Origin: Terriglobia bacterium
GTDB taxonomy: Bacteria; Acidobacteriota; Terriglobia; Terriglobales; Acidobacteriaceae
Assembly (NCBI GenBank): GCA_020072645.1
Contig: JAIQGK010000012.1
Location: forward strand, 620,001 to 684,000
DNA: 64,000 nucleotides
Direction of reading: 5' to 3'
Each line of letters opens with the position of its first letter. Positions within the stretch are counted from its first letter, which is position 1. Below are positions 19,043 to 27,700 of this stretch, piece after piece. Below the pieces are notes generated by a model. That model saw only the letters and a program-made list of their open reading frames with translations, had not been told where the DNA came from and did not search any database. The position numbers and the translations under genes are program-made.

Positions 19043-20008
19043 TCAGGGTATGATCACCAATCGACGGCCTGGCTCGTTGCGCTGCCAGGCGTTCTCGATA
19101 TCCGCGAGCGGGACCCTTTCCGTGTCAATCTTTAGATCGTCTTTGGCGGCGTGCGCCATCACGCGCTGAAAGGCTTCGACCAGAACGTCGCGAGGCGGAA
19201 TACCCGCAGTACCCAGAATTGTGAGTGCCGTACTACGCAGCACGGCTGCTGGAAGCGTGATTGTCGGCGCAGCGCTCTCACCAACCTGGACAAAGCGGGT
19301 CTCGGATTGGATAGCTATAAATTCTCTTCGTGTTATCGCCGCGAGAAAAGCCTGCGCAGGGTGTCCCCACACGTAATCGATCACCACCTGAAATCCAGAC
19401 TGACCGGCTTCCCGCACAAATGCCTCGCTGAGTTCAGTCTCCGGCAGAGCGAGGGAAATGGTGGCGTCGGCGCCGAGATCGTGAAGCGTGTTCAATGCCT
19501 GTTGATTGCGGCCTGCGGCAACGACCCGAGCGGCCCCAAGAAGCTTCGCGATCTTTACCGCCAACTTGCCGGTCACTCCGGTTGCCCCAAGGATGAGAAC
19601 GTTTTCACCGCGCACCAACTTGGCACGGTAGGCCAGTGAAAGCCAGGCTGAGATACCTGGGTTGGGCAGGGCAGCGGCAGTTTCGTCATTCACGTTTTCC
19701 GGGATGGGAAAGGTGAATGCGCGCGGCACAACCGTACGCTGTGCCATGGCGCCATGGGGTGGTCGAGGACCACCAAAGAAGACCCGTTGCCCGTCGTCCA
19801 GATGCCCGACTCCATCCGAGCCGCAGACGCGCGGTAACTCGCCGCGGCTCGCATAATGCGATCCGCTGGCTAGTTGCTTGTCAATCGGCTTTAGCGATGC
19901 GGCGTGAACATGGACAATCACTTCGGCATCTTTGTCGCCAATCGTCGGTTCTGGGAATTCTTCGTATCGAGGCACGGCTCCAATCGTGTGCAAGACGGCA
20001 GCATGCAT
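19043..20008 (-). CDS. Quinone oxidoreductase-like zinc-free MDR protein
   Basis: The 321-residue protein belongs to the medium-chain dehydrogenase/reductase superfamily without the zinc-ligand cysteines, as in NADPH:quinone oxidoreductases. A Rossmann segment VLILGATGVTGKLAVKIAKLLGA (about 138-160) binds the dinucleotide. The ATG at 20008 is chosen because AGAGGA lies 6 bp upstream; an in-frame start at 20062 would add 18 unconserved residues. It probably reduces a small carbonyl or quinone with NADPH. It is convergent with the sigma operon, 20 bp apart. Confidence 0.88.
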   Translation of the reverse strand: MHAAVLHTIGAVPRYEEFPEPTIGDKDAEVIVHVHAASLKPIDKQLASGSHYASRGELPRVCGSDGVGHLDDGQRVFFGGPRPPHGAMAQRTVVPRAFTFPIPENVNDETAAALPNPGISAWLSLAYRAKLVRGENVLILGATGVTGKLAVKIAKLLGAARVVAAGRNQQALNTLHDLGADATISLALPETELSEAFVREAGQSGFQVVIDYVWGHPAQAFLAAITRREFIAIQSETRFVQVGESAAPTITLPAAVLRSTALTILGTAGIPPRDVLVEAFQRVMAHAAKDDLKIDTERVPLADIENAWQRNEPGRRLVIIP

Positions 20009-20159
20009 GCGAGTTCCTCTTTGACTTTTTATTCCACAGATTTTACCGGCTGGCTGCCGCACAGTCCTTGACGTATAACGGGCAACCTGGAAGTAACTGT
20101 TCCAAACAGGCCATTACAATCAGAACGGGATTGTGAGTGAGTGGCGATTTTTTGACCAG

Positions 20160-21014
20160 TTACGCCGCCGCATAAGGATAGACGACGTGCTTTTCAAACA
20201 GTTTCTTCAGCTCCGTCGCGCGAAAAATGCCAGATCTGACTGAGAATGTTTTAAGTAAGGTGTCAGGAATCCTTGCCAGCGCCTTACCACGCTCGCCCCA
20301 GGCCAGTAGCACGATCGTCCCATCGCTTGCGATCCCGAGGCGGAATTCCATCGCACCATTTTCAAACTTCACATGGTAAATGTCCGAGCCGCCCTGGCTC
20401 ACGCCCTTAAACACCATGGACTTGAACGCTCCCAGCGGCTCCAGGTCATCCTGAAGGTTTGGCAGGTCCTGACGAACCATTTCGGCGAGTGACGGCAGCA
20501 TCCGGTCATACTGCGGTTTGCCATGACGCGCGTCGTCAACAAACTGCCGCACCAGAGGCTCAGTTCTCGGGTCCTGTTTCTGCTCCTTAAACCTCAGCGG
20601 CCCGGCCTTCTGCTGTTCTACCACCAGCTTTGTCTCGCGCTCGCTCAATTGTGGGCTCGGGGCCCACTGGGGAGGGCCGCCCTGGCGCAACGACAACTTG
20701 TATGTTTGGCCATTCGCGTCCGCGATGAAAGTAAGCTGCGCGTCAGGCGCGTCATCCACTTTCATGAAGAATTCGTGGTCGCTCTGGGGGAAGATCTCAT
20801 ACGGCTTCTGTCCTGTGATTTGAGCGTAATAATGGTCACCTTGCCGGGACACAGTCGAGTATTGGCGGCCGATCACATATGCGCCCACATATCGGTCGAA
20901 GACTCGTGAATCTATCTTCACAACAGTTGGTTCATTTTTCACTTGAGCCGGCAGCAGGAATGAAGTGAAAGAGACGGCGGCAACGCAAACAACAGCAGAA
21001 CGCAAAAAAGACAT
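20160..21014 (-). CDS. Secreted protein with DUF3471-like domain
   Basis: The 284-residue protein has a signal peptide (MSFLRSAVVCVAAVSFTSF, cut after LPAQ or nearby). Residues 35-115 (VFDRYVGAYVIG through YKLSLRQGG) look like the DUF3471 beta-barrel found at the C-terminus of beta-lactamase-family serine hydrolases. Residues 130-285 contain a second alpha/beta part with GSDIYHVKFENGAMEFRLG. No catalytic motif is visible. AAAGGAG precedes the ATG at 21014 by 7 bp; a GTG one codon upstream is also possible. Confidence 0.72.
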   Translation of the reverse strand: MSFLRSAVVCVAAVSFTSFLLPAQVKNEPTVVKIDSRVFDRYVGAYVIGRQYSTVSRQGDHYYAQITGQKPYEIFPQSDHEFFMKVDDAPDAQLTFIADANGQTYKLSLRQGGPPQWAPSPQLSERETKLVVEQQKAGPLRFKEQKQDPRTEPLVRQFVDDARHGKPQYDRMLPSLAEMVRQDLPNLQDDLEPLGAFKSMVFKGVSQGGSDIYHVKFENGAMEFRLGIASDGTIVLLAWGERGKALARIPDTLLKTFSVRSGIFRATELKKLFEKHVVYPYAAA

Positions 21015-21359
21015 CACGAAACTCCTTTCAATCCAGCCGGTGATAGCAAACTGGCGGTCAGGCTAATACGCCTCAGTATTTGGACTTCTTAGGAACGAGA
21101 AGCCGTTCGTTTTCATGCGGCAAAATTGGGCCAACGGCTTAATTGGACGTTCTCATGACGTTAAATCCGTGCCATAGCATCCACCAGCACAAACTTCAAG
21201 CCAGACGATTATTGTCGATAACAGGCGTTTGCACTTATGACGGCTGCGCCACAAAAGCCATTGATGATCGGAAGCCGAGGGCTAAAGGCCAAAAGCTAAC
21301 CGGCTATAGGTACCTCTCGCTGCGCTCGAGGTTTCAGAAAAATAACTCAACGGGAAAAA
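21015..21359. other. Intergenic region, 345 bp, no gene
   Basis: No convincing coding sequence is seen. It holds the upstream region of the DUF3471-like gene and, near 21312-21332, a hairpin-like motif ACCTC-tCGCtGCGct-GAGGT that recurs at 52729-52748 with complementary changes. Confidence 0.5.
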
Positions 21360-22226
21360 CTACAGCACTATCTCCATACCTTCAGACGCTGCCCTCACCT
21401 TAGGGTAGTACTCGCGCGCCTGCTTAACCACGGCGTCAATGCAGGAGTCGGAATGGTCAGGGTCGTGATGGAAGAGAATGAGTTCCTTCGCGCCGCTTTC
21501 CATCACAACGTTGATAGCTTCACGCCAGTGGCTGTGTCCCCAGCCCTGTTTGCGGGCAGCGTATTCTTCCGGGAGATATTGCGCGTCGTAAATGAGCACA
21601 TCAGCGCCTTCAGCCAGCTTGCGGACGCTTTTATCAAACACCGGATCGCCGGGCTCGTTGTCCGTGGCGTAAACAATGGTCTTGCCCTGCGTTTCCATGC
21701 GGAAGCCCAGGCAGCCCTGCGGATGATTGAGCCACATGGCCTGCACAGTGCAACCTTCAAGCTGCGTGCGGCCTTCGTCGATAGTGCAGAACTTGCGGTG
21801 CGCGGCCATGTCACTCATGTTCACGGGGAAATATGGGTCGGCCATTTGTTCTTCAAGCGCCTGTTGCAGCCCGCGCGTGCGGCTGGATGAGTGGAAAACA
21901 AAAGAGCTCTCGCGGTCGTTATACAGCGGCGAGAAAAACGGGATGCCCTGGATGTGGTCCCAGTGAAAGTGCGAAAGAAAAATATGCGCGTTGATGGGAT
22001 GGCCATTCCGTTCCTGGGAAAGCTGTTTGCCCAGGTTGCGGAATCCGGTGCCGCAGTCGAAAACGTAAATGTGCCCATTGACGCGGACTTCAACACACGA
22101 AGTATTGCCGCCGTAACGCAGGTTTTCTGATTGAGGCGTGGGCGTTGAGCCGCGCACACCCCAGAATCTGACTAGCATCGTCTTCACCTGTGGCGCCGGA
22201 GCTTGATGAGGCGCCTCTTCTGCCAT
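21360..22226 (-). CDS. MBL-fold metallohydrolase
   Basis: The 288-residue protein has the metallo-beta-lactamase core with the HxHxDH motif (LSHFHWDHIQG) and downstream metal ligands in MWLNHPQGCLGFRM, YATDNEP and LILFHHDPDHSD. The opening VRFWGVRGSTPTP is typical of the phosphodiesterase-like group related to PhnP, RNase Z and class II cyclic phosphodiesterases. It probably hydrolyses a phosphodiester. The ATG at 22226 is one option; a TTG at 22250 or the Met opening MLVRFWG are alternatives, since no clear ribosome-binding site decides. Confidence 0.87.
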   Translation of the reverse strand: MAEEAPHQAPAPQVKTMLVRFWGVRGSTPTPQSENLRYGGNTSCVEVRVNGHIYVFDCGTGFRNLGKQLSQERNGHPINAHIFLSHFHWDHIQGIPFFSPLYNDRESSFVFHSSSRTRGLQQALEEQMADPYFPVNMSDMAAHRKFCTIDEGRTQLEGCTVQAMWLNHPQGCLGFRMETQGKTIVYATDNEPGDPVFDKSVRKLAEGADVLIYDAQYLPEEYAARKQGWGHSHWREAINVVMESGAKELILFHHDPDHSDSCIDAVVKQAREYYPKVRAASEGMEIVL

Positions 22227-22448
22227 CGGTTCGGTCCCGCGAAACTCCAAGGGGGCACAACAGTTCGTGCGGGAAATGCTCTGCTTTCTTCTATTTGACG
22301 CAAAGTATAGTCCATTGGCATTCCTGAAACCACTAGCTTTGGCGTTCCAGCGTAATCAAATGTGTACTTTGGATGAATATGAGGTACGTGTACTTTCGTG
22401 CTGTGTAGCTTAATCAGAATTTAAGAATCGGCTAAGATAGGCCTCCTG

Positions 22449-23927
22449 ATGCTTTTCCCCGATTACAAAGAGTTTTCCCGGCTGGCCGCAACGGCATCAC
22501 TGGTTCCGGTGGCCAAGACCGTTGCTGCCGACTTGCGCACGCCTGTGTCAGCCTTCCTGAGCGTGGCCGCCGACGAGCCAAACGCGTTTCTGCTGGAGTC
22601 GGTGGAAGGCGGCGAAAAGATTGGCCGATACACCTTTCTGGGCGCGCGACCTTACATGGTTCTGCGAGCGCGCGGCCGCCAGATAACGATTGAGCGCAGC
22701 GGCAAAAAGACGCAGCAGGAAGGCGACGTCTTCAAGGTCCTTGACGGCCTCTTGAGCGAGCATACTCCCGCGGCGGTCCCCGGACTTCCGCCGTTTACCG
22801 CGGGCGCTGTCGGCTTCTTTGCCCATGATGCAGTGCGCCAAATTGAAAAGCTCCCTGTCATAGCCAAAGACGATCTCCAAATTCCCGACTGCAACCTGAT
22901 GTTCTTCGATCGGCTGCTGGCGTTCGATCACGTGCGGCATGAGATTTTCATCATCGCCACCGCCGACGTCCGCCGCCAATCTCCCAAACAGGCATACGCG
23001 CAGGCGCTGCGCGATATCGCCAGGATTGAAAAGAAGCTGGCTGCGCCGTTGCCGGCAAAATTCCTTCGCGCGCCCAAGCCAAAAGCCGGCAAGGTGAAGG
23101 TTGCGATATCGGTAAGCAAAAAGCATTTCATCAGCACTGTGGAAAAAATCAAGGAATACATCATGGCCGGCGACGTCTTTCAGGCCGTGCCATCTTTGCG
23201 GCTTGAGCTTGAGCCCGGCGTTGAGCCGCTGAACATTTACCGGGCACTGCGGCGCGTGAATCCATCGCCGTATATGTATTTCCTCCGCATGCAGGAGATG
23301 ACCGTTCTGGGCTCGTCGCCGGAAATGCTGGTCCGTGTGACCGGACGCAAACTTGAGTATCGGCCCATTGCAGGCACGCGCAAGCGCGGCCGTGATGAAG
23401 CCGAAGACCGTCGCCTGGAAGAAGAGCTGCTCCACGACGAAAAAGAGCGCGCGGAACACGTCATGCTCGTCGACCTGGGCCGCAATGACGTTGGCCGCGT
23501 CAGCGACTACGGTACCGTCCGCGTCCGTGATCTGATGTTCGTGGAGCGCTACTCGCACGTCATGCATCTGGTCTCCGCCGTTGAAGGCACCCTCCGCGCC
23601 GACCTCACTCCCATCGCCGCGCTGTCATCGTGTTTTCCCGCGGGCACTCTCACCGGCGCGCCCAAAGTCCGGGCCATGGAGATCATTGAGGAAGTCGAGC
23701 CCGTCCGCCGCGGCATTTACGGCGGCTCCGTTCTCTATGCCGACTTCGCCGGCAATCTCGACTCCTGCATCGCCATCCGCACCATGCTGGTGAAAGGCAA
23801 GAAGGCTTACGTGCAGGCCGGCGCCGGCATCGTGGCTGACTCAGTCCCTGAAAGCGAGTATCAGGAATGTCTGAACAAGGCCCAGGCCCTGGTCCGGGCG
23901 GTGGAGTTGGCAAGGTCAGGGGAATAG
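22449..23927 (+). CDS. trpE: Anthranilate synthase component I (TrpE)
   Basis: The 492-residue chorismate-utilising enzyme converts chorismate with ammonia or glutamine nitrogen to anthranilate, the first tryptophan step. LLES at 48-51 is the feedback tryptophan-binding motif. The catalytic C-terminal half has SPEMLVRVTGR, PIAGTRKRGRD, GRNDVGRVSDYGTV, FPAGTLTGAPKVRAMEII and RRGIYGGSVLYADFAGNLDSCIAIRT. No trpG, trpD or other trp gene follows; the next gene is an unrelated TPR protein. A leader peptide or attenuator was not evident in the 200 bp upstream. Confidence 0.96.
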   Translation: MLFPDYKEFSRLAATASLVPVAKTVAADLRTPVSAFLSVAADEPNAFLLESVEGGEKIGRYTFLGARPYMVLRARGRQITIERSGKKTQQEGDVFKVLDGLLSEHTPAAVPGLPPFTAGAVGFFAHDAVRQIEKLPVIAKDDLQIPDCNLMFFDRLLAFDHVRHEIFIIATADVRRQSPKQAYAQALRDIARIEKKLAAPLPAKFLRAPKPKAGKVKVAISVSKKHFISTVEKIKEYIMAGDVFQAVPSLRLELEPGVEPLNIYRALRRVNPSPYMYFLRMQEMTVLGSSPEMLVRVTGRKLEYRPIAGTRKRGRDEAEDRRLEEELLHDEKERAEHVMLVDLGRNDVGRVSDYGTVRVRDLMFVERYSHVMHLVSAVEGTLRADLTPIAALSSCFPAGTLTGAPKVRAMEIIEEVEPVRRGIYGGSVLYADFAGNLDSCIAIRTMLVKGKKAYVQAGAGIVADSVPESEYQECLNKAQALVRAVELARSGE

Positions 23928-24043
23928 GAGAATGCGACTTCAAGAATTATCTATCCAAGAACACATTTCTATGGCACTCTACGCCTAACGCCCAACGCTA
24001 ATCACTCGCAAGTCAGGTTCGCTTTGTCAGGTACACCATATAC

Positions 24044-24787
24044 ATGAGTTTCAGTTCTACTGGTTCCACCAAGCCAATGCTGTCTCTTGAGAGATTGCAG
24101 GAGCTTTATGACCGCAATCAATTTCTGGATGCATACCAGCTCAGCAGTGAATATTGGAAGCCATCCACGCGCTTAGAAGATCTTTCCACGGCTGAGCTGG
24201 TGTTGGGTGGCAGGCTTGCTTCGCGCCTGGGTAGCTCGCAACTTTCACGGCGATTGTTCAAAGAGGCTTTTCGCCGCGATCCTTCTGATCCCTCGGCTAT
24301 CTACTACTCAAGTTATATTGAGCGGCGCGGTAAAGCACTCTTTGATGTGCTCCGTAAATTCGAATCAAACCCTGAAATTCCCGGCGCCAACGATGAAATT
24401 CAAGCCAGCATGTTTGCCTATCATGCGGTGCTTGCCGGAACTGTGCGCGATTTTGACCGCGCCCACCAGTATCTCAAGCGTGCCCACTCTTACAAGACGC
24501 GCGATGGCTGGGTGTTCAGCTGTGAAGCGGATGTCCTGGGGTTTGAAGATCGGTGGCCGGAAGCTTTGCAGTCGGCAGAGCAGGCCTGGCGGGTATCGCC
24601 CGGAACGCCGTTTGCCGCGCGTGGACTTGCCACAAGCTTGCTGAACCTTCGTCGCGCGCAGGAACTGCGGAGATTCTGGCGCAAACTGCGGAGAGCGGCC
24701 AGTCTTATGAAAATGCGGTGCTGGCCTGCTGGTATCTCTGCGCTGCCGCTGAAACCCACACCGGCGAAGAGCGCAGGAAGCTATTAG
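24044..24787 (+). CDS. N-terminal part of giant TPR/C39-like protein (frame broken near 24667)
   Basis: The 247-residue reading frame is the N-terminus of the 1743-residue protein continued in the frame of 24553-29274. TPR-like helices occur from residue 15 to 205 (LQELYDRNQFLDAYQLSSEY, RLFKEAFRRDPSDPSAIYY, FDRAHQYLKRAHSYKTRDG). After QEL at 206-208 the similarity to a helical repeat ends and moves to the other frame. Adding one G near 24667 (GAACTGgCGGAG) joins the two. The last 39 residues are therefore probably out of frame. Either a real frameshift or a one-base consensus error explains it. Confidence 0.75.
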   Translation: MSFSSTGSTKPMLSLERLQELYDRNQFLDAYQLSSEYWKPSTRLEDLSTAELVLGGRLASRLGSSQLSRRLFKEAFRRDPSDPSAIYYSSYIERRGKALFDVLRKFESNPEIPGANDEIQASMFAYHAVLAGTVRDFDRAHQYLKRAHSYKTRDGWVFSCEADVLGFEDRWPEALQSAEQAWRVSPGTPFAARGLATSLLNLRRAQELRRFWRKLRRAASLMKMRCWPAGISALPLKPTPAKSAGSY

Positions 24788-27700
24788 AACGGGCCACATA
24801 TATTGCTGATGGTCTGGAAAAGCTTGCGCCACTCGCGGACCGTGGAACCAAATCGCAGATCGCATACGCTCGCATCGATATCGCCAGCATGTCTGACGAT
24901 CATGCAGGCATGGAGCGGTGGGCTGCTGAAGCCCGGTCGCCATTTCATCGCAAGGTGTTGGAAAATTTACGTGCCAACCCCTCTGGCGCGCGTATTCGAT
25001 TGCCGTTCCGCCGCGCCATTCAAAAGCATAATGCGTGTCTGCCAACAAGCTTGTCTTCAGCCCTGGCCTCTTCTGATGTTCATATTGATCCGGACACCAT
25101 GGCCGGAGAAATCACTTTTGGCGGCACGCGTGAGTGGGCTGCCGCAGAGTGGCTGGAAAAGCGCGGATTGGTTGCGCGATTCTTCTCCGTCACGCCGGAA
25201 ATTGCAGCCAAACTGATTCAGAACGGCATAGCGTTTGTCATGACTCTTGAAGAGGACTTCAGCGCGCACGCCGTTGCTGCTGTGGGCCTTGATGAAGCTG
25301 CCGGGACCCTGATCATTCATGATCCACAAAGCTTTCGCAGTACGGAGTATCTGCTGGAGAGTATTGGCCAGGGACAGATTCCGCTCGGGCCGTTGGGCAC
25401 AGTGATTGTGCCGCCAGGAAAAGCTGCGCTTGTTGATCAGCTCCTGCCTGCCGAAAACACCGCAACCATCTCGCTGCACCAGTCATATCGGCGTGAAATG
25501 TTTCTCCACGGGGTTACTGCTGCCCGTTCAGTGCTTGAGCAGGCCATTGCCCGTTATCCTGCGCATCCTGTGACCCAATTGATGCAGGCGCTGCAGGAAT
25601 TGGACGAAGCGCAAACCGGCAAGGCGCTCGCTCGTTATCAGCAGTTAGCCGTTGTTTACCCCAACGCAGCGTATGTTCGCAGCAACCTGCTTGCCAGTTG
25701 CCGGTCAATGCAAAACACAGCGCTGATGCGCGGAATATTGGCTGATATTGTAGAGCGTGGTGTGCTGCCAGGGGTTGAATCGCAACAGGTGTGGAAGTAT
25801 CCGCCGGCGAATTACGCCATTGAATATGCTGATCTGCTGCGTGATTCCGATGAGACACTGGACAAAGCGCGCGCAATCATCAATTCAGTCATTCGCCGGC
25901 AGCCTTCGTATGGTCCGGCGTGGCATGTGCTGGCTGATCTTTTGTGGCATCAGAGAGATATTGAGGGTGCACTGTTTGCTTATCGGGTAGCTTCCTGCCT
26001 GAACGAAAGCAATGAGCATTACGCCACCGCCTTTTGCGATGCTCTATCGGAAGCAGGCCGTGAAGAAGAGGGTTTGCAGTGGCTTGAAAACCGTGTTCGC
26101 ACGTATGGTTCGTCTCCACACGCTGTTGATACCTGGGTTACATGGATCAGTTCACTCGAAAAGCTTGGTCATCCCGGTCGTGCGCTTGCAGCCTCTGCGG
26201 AAGGTCTGGCAAAGCATCCAGAGTCGCCTGTTCTTCTGGCTTTTGTGGTCCCTTTTCAGGCACGCATGGGCCAATGGGATGAAGCTGAAGCTCTTTTGTC
26301 ACGGCTGGAACAGTCAGGCAATCTTGCACTTTTCAGGGAGGCGGCGGTTGCGTTTCACAAAATGCGAGGCGACCTTGAGCAGTCAATCCAGCACGCCGAA
26401 GAATGGGTGGAAGAGCTGCCGCTTTCCATGCACGCACGGGATGAACTTGTTCTTCTGATTGCCAAGCGCGACGGTGATGATGCTACAGCGGCATTGGCAA
26501 AAAAATGGATGGCCGAACGTCCTGGCCATGACCACATGGAAAGTCTCTACTATCGCCAACTGGAGCGTGCGGGGGTTTCAAGGGCGAAAAAGTATTCAGT
26601 CCTCAGGCGGCGTGTGAAACGCAATCCTGAAGATGCATGGACATGGCGTGAAATGGGCTTCCATTGCCTGCGACAGTATGATCTTGCGGATGAAAAGTAC
26701 CGGGGAAGAATTAAACGCCGCATGGAAAGCCTGATTGTTCAATGCGATCGCACCTCCCCCGGCCATGTTTCGACTCTATATTTGCACGCAGACTGGCAGC
26801 AGGCCCAGGGCGAATGGGCGCACGCGCTTGATCTCTGGATGAATGCTATCGCGCATGCTCCCAAGACTCTTTATGGGTATGAGCATGCATGGGATTGTGT
26901 CTCTCATCTTGATGCAGCAAAGCGCCAGGAAGTGTGGGAGAGCATGCAAACTTTGTTTCTCGGCAGCACAGGGCGGCTCCAGATTGCGCGAAACCTTGTC
27001 CTGATGGCAGCGAAACGATTCGGCGTTGCTGCGGCAGAGAAGTCGATCTCACATTGGACCACGATTCGGCCTGACGATCCCGGAGCCATTGAAGCATACG
27101 CTGACCTGCTGCTTGAACATGGCCATGGCCGTACAGATTTTGAGCGGGCCCTGGCGATGATTGGCCCTGCCATTGAACGCTTTCCTTATGATTCTGCGCT
27201 TCGGTTCTCGCAGGCTGATGCATTCAGGAAGCTCGGTAAATTTCAGGAAGCCGAAGATGTGTTGAATGAGATTGCGCGCCGGCATCCTGATAATTCTTCA
27301 GCCCAGATTCAATTGGCCAGAGTGCAGGACCGTCGTGGGCAAATTGAAGAAGCACTGCAGAGACTGGATGCCGCGATCCGTCGTGATCCGCAAAATACCA
27401 GCCTGTTTGAAGTGAAGATTGAAATTCTTATGCGCGCACGCCGTCTCAAAGAGGCTGTTACGGTCATCAATGCGGCATTGCAGAATTTCCCGCGTGTGGT
27501 GCACTGGCGTGAACGCAGTATTCATCTTCTTCTGGAATGCGGTGATGCTGAAGCGGCCGTGCAGGCGGCGCGTGGCGGAATTGTTGTCTATCCTGACGGT
27601 GCTTATCTGTGGCTGCTTCTTGGACGGACCCTTTACGATCACCGGCGCTTTGCCGCGCAGGGTGAAATTGAGGCCATCTTGCGGCAGAGCCTAGCCCTGA

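Noticed and set aside
22548-23567. 339-residue open frame on the minus strand
   Set aside because: Antisense to trpE with no family features; a by-product of GC-rich codon use.
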